Under the pieces are notes generated by a model. It worked only from the letters and a program-made list of their open reading frames with translations. It was not told the DNA's origin and did no database searches. Made by a program: the position numbers and the translations under genes. This document shows, one piece after another, positions 25,768 to 34,856 of a stretch of 64,000 nucleotides of DNA. The stretch covers positions 3,712,001 to 3,776,000 of the forward strand of contig NZ_OX216966.1 in the NCBI RefSeq assembly GCF_945605565.1, given 5' to 3'. Positions within the stretch are counted from its first letter, which is position 1. Each line of letters begins with the position of its first letter. Origin of the DNA: Paenibacillus dendritiformis (GTDB taxonomy: Bacteria > Bacillota > Bacilli > Paenibacillales > Paenibacillaceae).

Positions 25768-25808
25768 ATGACTCTATTATTTTGTAAGCCCTTACTTGAT
25801 AGAAAAAG

Positions 25809-25843
25809 AACATCGCGGCGTTGTGCCGCGATGTTTTATTTTG
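25809..25843 (+). terminator. rho-independent terminator
   Basis: AACATCGCGGC (25809-25819) pairs with GCCGCGATGTT (25825-25835), followed by TTATTTTG. Confidence 0.85.
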
Positions 25844-25937
25844 TCATTTTTCCGATCTCTTATTATACTGAAGGTACATTATGAACGGGAGTGTGATTAG
25901 CATGCGGCAAAGAACCACATTGCGAAAGGAGAACAAT

Positions 25938-26027
25938 ATGAGAGAAGAAATGAGGATTTATATAAATGAAAACAATCAATATCGGGATCGTCGCCCATGT
26001 CGACGCAGGCAAGACGAGCCTGACTGA
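25938..26027 (+). CDS. possible 29-codon leader ORF overlapping the Tet-like gene
   Basis: The best ribosome binding site of the region, AAAGGAG at 25925-25931, is spaced for ATG 25938, which opens a 29-residue frame (MREEMRIYINENNQ...) running out of frame across the first 20 codons of the GTPase gene. The GTPase start at 25966 has only a weak site. Ribosome protection genes such as tet(M) are known to have a leader peptide for attenuation, so a regulatory uORF is plausible. Confidence 0.35.
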   Translation: MREEMRIYINENNQYRDRRPCRRRQDEPD

Positions 26028-27942
26028 ACGATTATTGTATGAGACGAAGGTGATCCGGGAGCTGGGCGGCGTCGATTCGGGCAGCACGCAGACAGACTCC
26101 CTGGAGCTGGAGCGAAGAAGAGGGATTACGATCAAGGCGTCGGTCGTCTCTTTTATAGTCAACGAGGTTAAGATCAATCTGATCGATACGCCCGGCCATG
26201 CCGACTTCATCGCCGAGGTGGAGCGGGCCTTCGGGGTGTTGGACGGAGCGGTTCTCGTCCTGTCGGCGGTGGAGGGCATTCAGGCGCAGACGAAGCTGTT
26301 GATGGCGGTGCTCGAGAAGCTGGCCATTCCGGTCATCCTGTTCGTGAACAAAATCGATCGGAGCGGCGCGCAGCCTGAGGCGGTCTTCGAGGCGGTTCGC
26401 CAACGGCTGTCCCGCAGCGCTATTCCGCTGTACGGGACCGTGCAAGCGGGGACGAGGCAGGCCGATATCGTCAAAAAACAATGCGGCAAGGAGAATCCGG
26501 AATTCTATGCGCAATGCATCGAGCTGGCGGCCGACCATGATGAACAACTGCTCGCTTCCTATGTGTACGGCGGCGAGATAAGCCGCTTCCGAATCGAGGA
26601 GACGCTGACCCGTCTGATCCGGGAGGCTCGCGTATACCCGATCCTGGCGGGTTCCGCCATGACCGGAATCGGCATCAACGAGCTGCTGGAAGCCATCACC
26701 CGATTCATTCCGGCACCGCAGCCATCCGCAGATGCGCCATTATCCGGAGCCGTGTTCAAGATCAAACGCGCATCCTCCGGCGAGAAAATCGCCTATATCC
26801 GCGTCTTCAGCGGAAGCTTCGGCGTCAGACAGACGATTCAAGTGAACCGGAAGCAGGATGACGGACAGATTGAGGCAGCTTGCTATAAGGTCAAGCGAAT
26901 TCAGATCTTCGATCGCGGACGGACGGCCGACGCGGCGAGCGCCGGAGCAGGAGAATTTTGCAAAGTATGGGGCTTGAAGGAGGTCCGAATCGGCGACGTC
27001 ATCGGAACCTGGTCGGAGCGGATTCGAGAGCTTCGCGTCGCTGCGCCGCAGATGGAATCGCGCATCGAGGCGGTTCCGAAGAGCGGAGATCATGCGCTGT
27101 ACCAAGCCTTGATGAATATGGCGGAGGAAGATCCGCTCATCCATCTTTGGCGGGATGAGCATCATCGGGAGACGTATATTCGCCTGTTCGGCGAAGTGCA
27201 AAAAGAAGTAATCGAAGCGACGCTCAAGGAAGCTTATCAGTTGGACGTTCGCTTCGCGGAGACGCGGATCGTCTGCATCGAGAAGCCGCGAGGGACAGGG
27301 AAGGCTGTGGAATTCATGGGTGCGGAAGGGAATCCGTTCTATGCCACGGTCGGCTTCCGAATCGATCCGGGCGAGGCCGGAAGCGGCGTGACCTATCGCC
27401 TGGAGGTGGAGCTGGGGTCGCTGCCGCTCGCGTTTCAGGCGGCCATTGAGGATACGGTGTATGCCACGCTGCGCCAAGGCTTGTACGGCTGGGAAGTGAC
27501 CGACATAGCCGTCACCTTGACCCATACCGGATATGCCAGTCCGGTTACCGTAGCCGCCGATTTCAGGAAGCTGGTGCCGCTCGTGCTGATGGAGGCGTTG
27601 TCCCGGGCCGGAACGGATGTGTATGAGCCGATCCATGAATATGAGCTTACCATTCCTGCTGGCAGCATCAGCTCCGCCATGCACCGCTTGGCTGGCTTGC
27701 AGGCGGTGATGAAGGAGCCGGTTATGTCCGGCGATACCTGTCTGCTGACCGGAACGATCCCGGTCAAGACGGCGGAGACATTCAAGCGCAGTCTCCATGC
27801 GATTACGGAAGGGGAGGGCGTGTTCATCGCGCGGCCGTGCGGCTTCATCCGGATGGAATCCGGGTATCCGGTGCGGAAGCGGTCCGACTATAATCCACTG
27901 AACCGCAAGGACTATCTTCTTCACGTGCTGCGCGCATACTAG
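25966..27942 (+). CDS. Tet-type ribosomal protection GTPase (EF-G-like)
   Basis: A 658-residue translational GTPase, near the size of Tet(M)/TetB(P). The G domain has AHVDAGKT (residues 10-17), RRRGITIK (switch I), DTPGHADF and NKIDRSG, followed by domain II, the EF-G-like domain IV/V and a C-terminal extension ending HVLRAY. It lacks the extra spacing of true EF-G and groups by its N-terminus (INIGIVAHVDAGKTSLTERLL) with ribosomal protection proteins, which displace tetracycline from the 30S subunit. As a chromosomal gene without mobile flanks it may be an intrinsic homologue, and resistance is not proven. Confidence 0.85.
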   Translation: MKTINIGIVAHVDAGKTSLTERLLYETKVIRELGGVDSGSTQTDSLELERRRGITIKASVVSFIVNEVKINLIDTPGHADFIAEVERAFGVLDGAVLVLSAVEGIQAQTKLLMAVLEKLAIPVILFVNKIDRSGAQPEAVFEAVRQRLSRSAIPLYGTVQAGTRQADIVKKQCGKENPEFYAQCIELAADHDEQLLASYVYGGEISRFRIEETLTRLIREARVYPILAGSAMTGIGINELLEAITRFIPAPQPSADAPLSGAVFKIKRASSGEKIAYIRVFSGSFGVRQTIQVNRKQDDGQIEAACYKVKRIQIFDRGRTADAASAGAGEFCKVWGLKEVRIGDVIGTWSERIRELRVAAPQMESRIEAVPKSGDHALYQALMNMAEEDPLIHLWRDEHHRETYIRLFGEVQKEVIEATLKEAYQLDVRFAETRIVCIEKPRGTGKAVEFMGAEGNPFYATVGFRIDPGEAGSGVTYRLEVELGSLPLAFQAAIEDTVYATLRQGLYGWEVTDIAVTLTHTGYASPVTVAADFRKLVPLVLMEALSRAGTDVYEPIHEYELTIPAGSISSAMHRLAGLQAVMKEPVMSGDTCLLTGTIPVKTAETFKRSLHAITEGEGVFIARPCGFIRMESGYPVRKRSDYNPLNRKDYLLHVLRAY

Positions 27943-27961
27943 GGAGAGCGGCACCATAAGA

Positions 27962-27993
27962 GAAGAGCCCCGGGACAGTTCCCGGGGCTCTTC
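27962..27993. terminator. bidirectional terminator between convergent genes
   Basis: GAAGAGCCCCGGGA (27962-27975) and TCCCGGGGCTCTTC (27980-27993) are perfect complements around CAGT. They separate the Tet-like gene from the convergent SRPBCC gene. Confidence 0.8.
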
Positions 27994-27994
27994 G

Positions 27995-28456
27995 TTATGG
28001 GCAGCATCCGGCTCCTTCGCCGGACTCAAGCATCGCCTTCAGGCTGGCCAGCATCTGCCGCCACGCCTCGACATGCCACTGCCGCGCCTGCTTCCATGCT
28101 TCCGTGTCCATCCAGCCGCTATGCTCCAGCCGAACCGCCGTACCCTGATCCGCCGGCTCCAGGGTGACCTTCACCAGCGTCAGCTGCTCCTGCCGATTCA
28201 TCGTATCGGCGAACGGATCGGGTCCCTTCCATTGGAACGTGAACGAGCGGGGCTCGTCGTAGCGGACAATTTTGCAGCCGATCGTGCTCATGCTGTCTTT
28301 GCTGGCGGGATTGAAGTACAGCTCGAATTTGCCGCCGGCCATCGGCTCGATGTCGGCAGCCGGGGCGAACCACAGGGTAATACGATCGGATTGGGTCCAC
28401 GCATTCCATACATGCTCCGGCTCGGCTTCAATCCAGATTTCCTCGGTAATCGTCAT
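27995..28456 (-). CDS. SRPBCC/AHSA1-like domain protein
   Basis: A 153-residue START-like protein: EIWIEAEPEHVWNAWTQSD, ITLWFAPAADIEPMAGGKFELYF, FQWKGPDPFADT and VEAWRQMLASLKAML. It is of the AHSA1/YndB type, hydrophobic ligand-binding and of unknown role. The end GAGCCP carries a vicinal Cys pair. It is the last gene of a run of minus-strand genes, about 40 bases after the VOC gene, and may be co-transcribed with it. Confidence 0.75.
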   Translation of the reverse strand: MTITEEIWIEAEPEHVWNAWTQSDRITLWFAPAADIEPMAGGKFELYFNPASKDSMSTIGCKIVRYDEPRSFTFQWKGPDPFADTMNRQEQLTLVKVTLEPADQGTAVRLEHSGWMDTEAWKQARQWHVEAWRQMLASLKAMLESGEGAGCCP

Positions 28457-28499
28457 CTATTGATTTCCCCTTCCCGAATGACAGAAGTCCGCTTGCACA

Positions 28500-28877
28500 T
28501 CATTGCCCGGACAGTTTCTTGCTGAATTCCAATAACTCGATGACATTGCCGAATGGATCTCGGAACGCGTTGTAGGCTCCCGGCGGGCATGGCTGCGGCG
28601 AATCGTAGATGGCCTCGATCCCTTGGGCTGCCAGTTCGGCGATGGTGCCGGCCAGGTTGTCCGTCTCCAGGCCGAGCACGACTTGGGCCTGCTGCGGATA
28701 GTCTGCCCGGGTGGGCTGCTCAACCTGATACAGCACGATCGGGATGTCTTCATGCTTCAAGCTGACCGTATTCGCATCGTACTCCCGCGATACCTCGAAC
28801 CCCAATTTGCCGCAGTAGAACTGCTTCGCCAGCTCCAGGTCGGATACATAAATCGAAATGACACATAGCTTCGGCAT
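28500..28877 (-). CDS. VOC-family (glyoxalase/bleomycin-resistance-like) protein
   Basis: A 125-residue two-repeat VOC protein: VISIYVSDLELAKQFYCGKLGFEVSREY in the first beta-alpha module and YNAFRDPFGNVIELLEFS at the end. The metal-binding pattern is incomplete compared with glyoxalase I, so a lyase, dioxygenase or binding protein is possible. GGGGGAG lies before the ATG. Confidence 0.75.
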   Translation of the reverse strand: MPKLCVISIYVSDLELAKQFYCGKLGFEVSREYDANTVSLKHEDIPIVLYQVEQPTRADYPQQAQVVLGLETDNLAGTIAELAAQGIEAIYDSPQPCPPGAYNAFRDPFGNVIELLEFSKKLSGQ

Positions 28878-28953
28878 TTTGCTCCCCCTTATCTTATCAG
28901 GTCAGTGATTGTACCGCTTCCATTATATCGGGGAGCGCTGCCGGGAAATTCTT

Positions 28954-29799
28954 CTACTTTGCGGTGTTGCTCTCCTTCTTCTTCTCGAAGAGGAGCTGCG
29001 GCAGGCTGACGACGATCGGCGGATCGTACGGCAGCGGATTCCGCAGTTGAATCGCAATGCCCAACTCTGTCCGATCATTCACCTCGATGGCGGAAGGATA
29101 TTTGCCGCGGATGGCGCGATCGAGCACGAAATAATCCTTCGGACGGAGACTCCACGGGATGCCGGCAGCGAGCGCGTAATAGGTCCCCGACGGCACGTCC
29201 GCGAACACGCATGTCCGCTTCCCTCCGGCGAGCGCCGTGCCGGCAACTGGCCGCTGATCCGGGATCGGATGGGGGAACAGGCCGACGAAAATCAGGCCGC
29301 GGAAGGAGGCCGGCGCTTCAATCCGGCATGTAATCTGCGGAGCCGCTTCCTTCCCGGGAACGGGCAGCGACAATTCGCGATGCTCGAATTGATTCATATA
29401 CGCCGTCAATGCTTCGGAACGGATGCGGAATGCCCGCGGCGGCACGCCGACTTGCTGCTTGAACCGCGTGTTGAACGACCCCGCGCTGCGGAATCCGATC
29501 GACAGCAGCACTTTGACGAGGAGCGACGGTTCCTTGAGCAGCGCCGATTTCCCGGATTCCATCCGCAGGGCGGACAGATAATGGCGTGGGGAGATGCCCG
29601 TCACGCTCTTGAATATTCGCGTGAAATGATACGGGCTGTATCCCACATGAGCCGCCAGCTGTTCGGACGTGATCTCCTCCTCCAGATGACTTTTCATATA
29701 CACAATGGCTTGTTCCGCCGCTGCGATATGCTCGTCCTTCATCATCTGCGTCTGCCTTGTTTGCCCTTCCCGGGTGTTGAGCTCGCGCTTCGCGTCCAC
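28954..29799 (-). CDS. AraC-family regulator with GyrI-like effector domain
   Basis: A 281-residue protein with an N-terminal double HTH (residues about 25-125, EQLAAHVGYSPYHFTRIFKSVTG; LSIGFRSAGSFNTRFKQQVG) and a C-terminal GyrI-like/effector-binding domain (about 155-270, FVGLFPHPIP; GTYYALAAGIPWSL). This is the Rob/BmrR-like order, DNA-binding end first. The start is GTG 29799 with AAGGAGG ten bases upstream; an internal ATG pair is an alternative. It may regulate the adjacent MDR oxidoreductase on the same strand, which ends 24 bases before it. Confidence 0.8.
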   Translation of the reverse strand: MDAKRELNTREGQTRQTQMMKDEHIAAAEQAIVYMKSHLEEEITSEQLAAHVGYSPYHFTRIFKSVTGISPRHYLSALRMESGKSALLKEPSLLVKVLLSIGFRSAGSFNTRFKQQVGVPPRAFRIRSEALTAYMNQFEHRELSLPVPGKEAAPQITCRIEAPASFRGLIFVGLFPHPIPDQRPVAGTALAGGKRTCVFADVPSGTYYALAAGIPWSLRPKDYFVLDRAIRGKYPSAIEVNDRTELGIAIQLRNPLPYDPPIVVSLPQLLFEKKKESNTAK

Positions 29800-29822
29800 C
29801 GGACGTCAGCCTCCTTGGTCTC

Positions 29823-30812
29823 TTATTCTATGGTTAACCCAATATTACCAAATTGCTCCGCCTGCCGCATCCGCTCGAAGGCTTGAACCGTATCTTGCAG
29901 CGGGTATACACGGTCGACAACCGGCCGGATGGAATGGCGCTCCATGAACTTCAGCATGTCTTCGAACTCCTGGCGGCTTCCCATAGACGTGCCGATAATG
30001 CTAATCTGCGGGAAAAAGATCGCCCTAACCGGAATCTCCATCCGATCGCCCGAGCTGGCGCCGAACGTGACGATGCGGCCATTCGGCTTAATGACTTCGA
30101 AATATTGCCCGAATGTCGCCGGGCCGATGCTGTCGAGGATCAGATCGGCCGCTTCTCCGCCGATCTCGTCCTTCCATTCACACTGGCTGTCGAAGGCATG
30201 GTGCGCCCCAAGCTCCAGCGCCTTGTGCCGCTTCACCTCGCTCCGCGATGTGACGCTCACTCTCGCTCCCGCCGCGATAGCCATGAGCAGGGCATAGGTT
30301 GCCACCCCGCCGCCAATGCCCGGAATGACCACATGCTCGCCGGGCTGAAGCCGCCCTCTCGTGAATAGAGCCCGGTAGGCTGTCAGGGCGGACAAGGGGA
30401 GCACGCCTGCTTCTTCCCAGGTCAGGTATCCCGGCTTCAGGAAGGCATTGCGGGCGGGAATGATAATGCTCTCCGCGAAGGTGCCGTCCGAAGGACCGCC
30501 GACGATGGCCGGGAGGGCAGGGACGATATCCGGCGTCTCCCAGTCGAGGCAAGGATGAATGATGACGTCGCGGCCCACGAGTTCGGGCGCTACCTCTTCC
30601 CCGACGGCTTCGATCGTCCCGGCGCCGTCCGAGCCTAGAATGAATGGCGGGTCTTGGGGCGTTCGACGGGCCATCAGGAACAGATCCCGATGGTTCAGAC
30701 CCGCGGCCCGCAGCCGCACCTTCACTTCTCCCGGTCCCGGCTGCTTCCCGTCCGTCTCCTTATATGACAAGCCTTCCAGGCCGCTCTGGCCCGCGTGCAC
30801 AATTGCTTTCAC
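29823..30812 (-). CDS. zinc-type alcohol dehydrogenase/quinone oxidoreductase (MDR family)
   Basis: A 329-residue medium-chain reductase: the GroES-like N-terminal domain ([34 protein letters not shown]), then the Rossmann domain with [25 protein letters not shown] for NAD(P)H. Structural-zinc cysteines are absent, so it is a zinc-free quinone-oxidoreductase-like member. The start is GTG 30812 with AAGGAGG seven bases upstream. It is divergent to the LysR regulator and is its likely target. Confidence 0.85.
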   Translation of the reverse strand: MKAIVHAGQSGLEGLSYKETDGKQPGPGEVKVRLRAAGLNHRDLFLMARRTPQDPPFILGSDGAGTIEAVGEEVAPELVGRDVIIHPCLDWETPDIVPALPAIVGGPSDGTFAESIIIPARNAFLKPGYLTWEEAGVLPLSALTAYRALFTRGRLQPGEHVVIPGIGGGVATYALLMAIAAGARVSVTSRSEVKRHKALELGAHHAFDSQCEWKDEIGGEAADLILDSIGPATFGQYFEVIKPNGRIVTFGASSGDRMEIPVRAIFFPQISIIGTSMGSRQEFEDMLKFMERHSIRPVVDRVYPLQDTVQAFERMRQAEQFGNIGLTIE

Positions 30813-30944
30813 ATGAATTCCTCCTTATCAACATCGGTTGTTGCGCTGATTCGGTTTGATTGTACACAACGGAGATCATCAAGTAAAATGAACAAAAACG
30901 AAGGTGAGTATCATAAACTTTTATACCAAGCAGGTGACATTGTA

Positions 30945-31808
30945 GTGGAAAGCGGAGATTTGAAAATATTTCAGGCTGTGGCCCGGGAAGGCAGCATCAC
31001 GAAGGCGGCGCAGGCGTTGAATTACGTCCAGTCCAATGTGACCACCCGGATTCAGCAGCTGGAGGCTCAATTGAAGACCCCGCTGTTCCGCCGCTCCAAT
31101 CGGGGGATGACGCTCACTCCCGCAGGCGAGAATCTGCTGGAGTATGCGGATCGGATATTGAGCCTGCTCGACGAGGCGGAGAAATCGGCGCGCTATTCGG
31201 AGCATCCGTCCGGCCCGCTTCGCATCGGTTCCATCGAGACGGCGGCCGTTACGCATCTGACGCCGCTTCTGAAGTCCTATTGCCTGCAATATCCCGATGT
31301 GCAGCTGTCGCTCCAGACCGGGGAGACGCACCGCCTGACGCGGCAAGTGCTGAACGAGGAGCTGGATGGCGCCTTCGTCTATGGCCCGGTAGACCATCCC
31401 GATATCGGGCATGTCGCCGCGTTCCGGGATGAGCTGGTGCTTATCTCGGAACCGGGAGCGGGCCGTCTGGAGGAATGCCTGGCGAAGCCAATGCTGTTCT
31501 TCGACGTCGGATGCTCTCACCGCGCCCGCGCCGAGCGCTTCCTGAGCGAATCCGGCCATCCGTCCGGCCCGGTCATGGAATTCGGCACCTTCGAGGTGAT
31601 TCTTCGCGGCGTATCCGAGGGGCTCGGCGTGTCCATGCTGCCGAAGTCGTCGATCGCCGAGGCGGCGGAAGCCGGCCGGATCGCAACGCATCGCTTGCCG
31701 GACAGGTACCGCGATTTGCATATCTGGTTCGTGCATCGGCAGGAGCCGGTCTGCTCCAGCGCTTTGACGGCATTCATCGCGATGCTGGATGCCGAGCCTG
31801 CAATGTAA
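30945..31808 (+). CDS. LysR-family regulator
   Basis: A 287-residue LysR protein with an N-terminal winged HTH (IFQAVAREGSITKAAQALNYVQSNVTTRIQQLEAQL) and a periplasmic-binding-like effector domain (LRIGSIETAAVTHLTPLLKSY; VSMLPKSSIAEAAEAG). GTG 30945 was chosen because AGGTGA lies seven bases upstream and longer frames would overlap the divergent MDR gene. ATG 30888 is an alternative. CbbR/YwqM-like in size. Confidence 0.85.
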   Translation: MESGDLKIFQAVAREGSITKAAQALNYVQSNVTTRIQQLEAQLKTPLFRRSNRGMTLTPAGENLLEYADRILSLLDEAEKSARYSEHPSGPLRIGSIETAAVTHLTPLLKSYCLQYPDVQLSLQTGETHRLTRQVLNEELDGAFVYGPVDHPDIGHVAAFRDELVLISEPGAGRLEECLAKPMLFFDVGCSHRARAERFLSESGHPSGPVMEFGTFEVILRGVSEGLGVSMLPKSSIAEAAEAGRIATHRLPDRYRDLHIWFVHRQEPVCSSALTAFIAMLDAEPAM

Positions 31809-31893
31809 TTCGAATACAGTTCAATAGCGGTGGATGTCGGGCGAACCAAGCGGGAACCGGCAATCCATTTATCGGGGAAAAGAGGTGAGGCCC

Positions 31894-33021
31894 ATGGTTG
31901 ACCCATTCCATAGCAAGCTTAGCAAGCAAGCATTGACGCCAGCGCAGGCTCAAGCGATCCAGCATGTAAGGGCGTCCGCCAGCTCGGTGCGGCAGCACGC
32001 TCGCGAGCGCAGCGAAAGGCACTTGACGCGAGCGGGCTTCCCATCCGCCACATTGCGCGACATTCTTGCCGCCGTGCGCGAATCGGGCCGGGTCACGGTC
32101 AATTTCCACCCCGACCGCATCCTTGCCGACGGTTCGCTCGTCGTGGATGGACTGCTGCGGGACGGGGTGTACCGCAGCCAGTTCGAGACGGGCGTGACGA
32201 GCGCCAGCCCGACGGCTTACCCCGGCGGGGACCGCGACCGCTGGGAGCGGAGTCTGTTCGGCGGCGCCTATCATCAGGCCGGGATTGCCCCCCGCGAGCG
32301 CCCGAAATACGGGGCGCTGAATCTGATGCAGCACCCGGACGGGGGCGCGCCGAACTTCGGCTCCTGCTATTTGGTGCTGCGCAGCGCTATGCTATCCCGA
32401 TGCACGTATACGTTCGGGGACAGCTATTCCGAGCCGGAGCATAGCGGCACGATCGACGTCTTTGAGCCGCTGCTCGCGGAGATGCTGGATGAGGCAGCGG
32501 CTGCAGGCTCCGCGCTGGGCCGGGATGCCGGCGCTAGCGCTGCGCTGATTCGCCGTCTCCTTGCATCGGGCGAAAAAGCGCCCGCCGTAATCGGCAGGGA
32601 GCTGGACCAATACATCGAGGCCCAGATTCACAGCGATATCGCGCTGGCCTCGGATGTGGAGGCGATTGTGGCCGACCCGTCCTTCCGCGGGACGCGAATC
32701 GGCGATCAGCTTGCTGCACTTGCCTCCCGGTATCGCGTGACGCTGCTCTGGCATCACGGATTCCAGCTCGCGGCCTCCGACGTGCCGGATGACTTCCGGG
32801 GGCCGAAGATGCCGCCGTTGGCGCGCCGGGTCGTACGGGATTTCGCAGCCGTACCGGGACAATTGGATGCGTACGCGATCGGGAACGCGGCCCGTTCGCT
32901 TGCCCGTCATCCCGAGCTCTGGGCGGACTGGGGCACGCAGGGAGAAACCTGGCAGCACCTCAAGCAGCTCTGGCATGTTCTCGCCAGGTTCGGCCATCCT
33001 TATCGAGGCCATAGGGAATGA
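31894..33021 (+). CDS. DUF3626-family protein
   Basis: A 375-residue protein I place in DUF3626 from the conserved blocks RVTVNFHPDRI, GVYRSQFETGVTSA, LFGGAYH, RPKYGALNL and FGSCYLVLR in the first half, and HHGFQLA near residue 290. No function is known for the family. There is no signal peptide or membrane segment. ATG 31894 follows GAGGTGAGG. It stands 85 bases after the LysR gene on the same strand and may share its transcript, though the two look unrelated. Confidence 0.7.
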   Translation: MVDPFHSKLSKQALTPAQAQAIQHVRASASSVRQHARERSERHLTRAGFPSATLRDILAAVRESGRVTVNFHPDRILADGSLVVDGLLRDGVYRSQFETGVTSASPTAYPGGDRDRWERSLFGGAYHQAGIAPRERPKYGALNLMQHPDGGAPNFGSCYLVLRSAMLSRCTYTFGDSYSEPEHSGTIDVFEPLLAEMLDEAAAAGSALGRDAGASAALIRRLLASGEKAPAVIGRELDQYIEAQIHSDIALASDVEAIVADPSFRGTRIGDQLAALASRYRVTLLWHHGFQLAASDVPDDFRGPKMPPLARRVVRDFAAVPGQLDAYAIGNAARSLARHPELWADWGTQGETWQHLKQLWHVLARFGHPYRGHRE

Positions 33022-33108
33022 GGAAATAGTTTGTGAGATTGGCTTGACCTCCAGCTGATGCATTCTATACAATCGGATGGAGGAGTGATATGTATATTGT
33101 TGGAAAAT

Positions 33109-33642
33109 ATGAATCGTCATATGTTGGAACGGCTCGATGATTGGGCGCTTGTGTCTGCGTGCCATGAACCGTTGATCCTGGCTTACAAGGCAGCGTCGGC
33201 CCAAGGGGAAGACGGGCGGCAGCTCTTCTCCGAGATGACTCCGGCGCAGCAAGCGTTGTTCATTTTCAAGGTGTACCATGATCACGTCCGCCAATCGGTT
33301 GAAGAGCTGTACTGGTGGAGCGCTTATTTCATGGCGGAGTCCGGACGGTGGGCCGCATTGATCGCCAGCCTGCGTCAGGCGGACGACCGGCATCTGCTGC
33401 CGCTGCTGCGGGATATCGAGACCATTCTGGCGGAGCGTCAGCATCCTCGCCCTCTGGAGCATTTCGACGTATCCCGGCAAGATCTGGAGGAGGACGCAGA
33501 GCTGCGCTCCCTGTTCGGTGGGCTGCATGACAAGTACGAGGCGGCCGCTTCGTGCACGGTGGCGCGAATCGCCGGGCATATCCGCCTTCATCCGGAACAA
33601 TATGGCGTCGTCTGTGACGAGGACGATTCGTTAACATCATAG
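33109..33642 (+). CDS. hypothetical helical protein
   Basis: A 177-residue acidic, helix-rich protein (LFSEMTPAQQALFIFKVYHDH; VEELYWWSAYFMAES; HLLPLLRDIETILAER) of no recognised family. The start is uncertain: GGAGGAG at 33077 is well placed for TTG or GTG codons at 33085-33100, while the first ATG in good context is 33109. It is followed by a strong terminator, so it is a monocistronic unit or the end of the LysR-DUF3626 run. Confidence 0.65.
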   Translation: MNRHMLERLDDWALVSACHEPLILAYKAASAQGEDGRQLFSEMTPAQQALFIFKVYHDHVRQSVEELYWWSAYFMAESGRWAALIASLRQADDRHLLPLLRDIETILAERQHPRPLEHFDVSRQDLEEDAELRSLFGGLHDKYEAAASCTVARIAGHIRLHPEQYGVVCDEDDSLTS

Positions 33643-33674
33643 AAAAGTAATGCCCCACAATCATGTAGGGGATT

Positions 33675-33699
33675 GCGGCTGGCGACAGCCGCTTTTTTT
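33675..33699 (+). terminator. rho-independent terminator
   Basis: GCGGCTG (33675-33681) pairs with CAGCCGC (33686-33692) around GCGA, followed by seven T. Confidence 0.9.
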
Positions 33700-33772
33700 G
33701 TAACCCGGGGATATTTACCCGCTGCTTGAAGGGCAGCTAGTCTAGATAGCGATCACGGGAAGGGAGGCTATT

Positions 33773-34063
33773 ATGATAACGATCCCAACTCATATCGTAG
33801 CCGTAGACGGTATCGTAGAGAACGAACAAGGACATATTTTGTTAGTGAAGACGAAGCATGACGGAGTAACCGATGTTCCCACCAAGCTCATGCTGGACAA
33901 TATATGCACCGCTGTGGGCGGACAATCGAGCACATCGGATGAGACGTCCGATGTCCGCTGGGTTGCGAAGGAGAACGTGCTCGACATGCTTGCGGCGCCC
34001 GCTTTCCGCATTCGCTATCAAGCTTACTTGGATGGCAACGGCGGCATCAATTATATGGAGTAA
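33773..34063 (+). pseudogene. Nudix hydrolase with the Nudix box deleted
   Basis: The 96-codon frame starts as a normal Nudix protein (THIVAVDGIVENEQGHILLVKTKHDG) and ends as one (TKLMLDNICTAVGGQSSTSDETSDVRWVAKENVLDML), but the central part with the Nudix box (Gx5Ex7REUxEExGU) is absent. An in-frame deletion of roughly 35-45 codons near 33865 is the simplest reading. The catalytic and metal-binding residues are gone, so it cannot hydrolyse nucleoside diphosphate compounds even though it is open and has a good start (GGGAGG before ATG). Confidence 0.75.
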
Positions 34064-34124
34064 GTGACAAAGCCAGAGTTTGAGCTGAAGCTGGCACGAA
34101 TGATATAGGAAGGAGAAGATGAAA

Positions 34125-34346
34125 ATGACCTCGAACCATGATCCCGGCCAAGCGATTGATCTTCCTGACAAGCTGGCCAAGCCCGCCCGCAGAGCGCTTA
34201 TCGCGGCTGGTTATGTGCGTCTGGAGCAACTGGCGAAGCTTCGCGAATCGGAACTGCTGAAGCTGCATGGCATGGGACCGAAAGGGATTGACCAGCTCCG
34301 GCGCGCACTTGCCGATAGAGGCTTGTCATTCGCAGACGGGAAATGA
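34125..34346 (+). CDS. small helix-hairpin-helix (RpoA C-terminal-like) protein
   Basis: A 73-residue protein resembling the RNA polymerase alpha C-terminal domain: LPDKLAKPARRALIAAGYVRLEQL, then ESELLKLHGMGPKGIDQLRRALADRGLSF, the GxGxxxxxxL hairpin used for DNA minor-groove contact. Such small proteins are common in Bacillales, with no assigned role. ATG 34125 has AAGGAG nine bases upstream; ATG 34119 is too close. Confidence 0.75.
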   Translation: MTSNHDPGQAIDLPDKLAKPARRALIAAGYVRLEQLAKLRESELLKLHGMGPKGIDQLRRALADRGLSFADGK

Positions 34347-34348
34347 AG

Positions 34349-34372
34349 AACGGAGCGGCGCTCCGTTTTTTC
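34349..34372 (+). terminator. rho-independent terminator
   Basis: AACGGAGC (34349-34356) pairs with GCTCCGTT (34360-34367) around GGC, followed by a run of T. Confidence 0.85.
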
Positions 34373-34549
34373 TTTCCGCGGTGTTATTTCTGCTCCTTGC
34401 TTGGCAAGCATTCTCCCAACCATCCTCCCAAGCATCCACCCCTCCGCTCAGCCGCTGCCGCATGACCTGAACGCCACGTAACTAACTTGTCTCTCAATCC
34501 GTAGTAAGTGTATGTCATGCCTGAATGCCAAGCCCCTCAAGACTCTTAC

Positions 34550-34790
34550 AGCCATTCTCCCATCCACTCAGACAGAACTAATATCTGCTGATATATAATT
34601 TCACATTTCACTTGTCGAGACATGTAGTTTGAACTCCTTATAACCAATATCCCCATCACTCAGCCAGAAAGGATATGCACATAACCCCTTATCATCAATC
34701 TCCCATCCGGTCAGAAAAGATATATTCACAGATTTCCTTTCGTACAGTATCCCAATCATTCATGTACTATTTTCAGGATTCATATGACTT
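34550..34790. repeat. degenerate repeats in an AT-rich gap
   Basis: Four diverged copies of a phrase like TCCCATCCACTCAGACAGAA...ATAT occur near 34557, 34650, 34700 and 34748. No coding potential is visible in 34373-34856. Confidence 0.35.
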
Positions 34791-34856
34791 GTTGAAATAG
34801 AGCGAATTAACCCGGTGCGTTGGCATGCCTTTGATCAAAGGAGATCCAGGGTCAAC

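Noticed and set aside
26740..28029. 429-codon frame opposite the Tet-like GTPase
   Set aside because: It is the antisense shadow of a clearly conserved gene and shows no family motifs.
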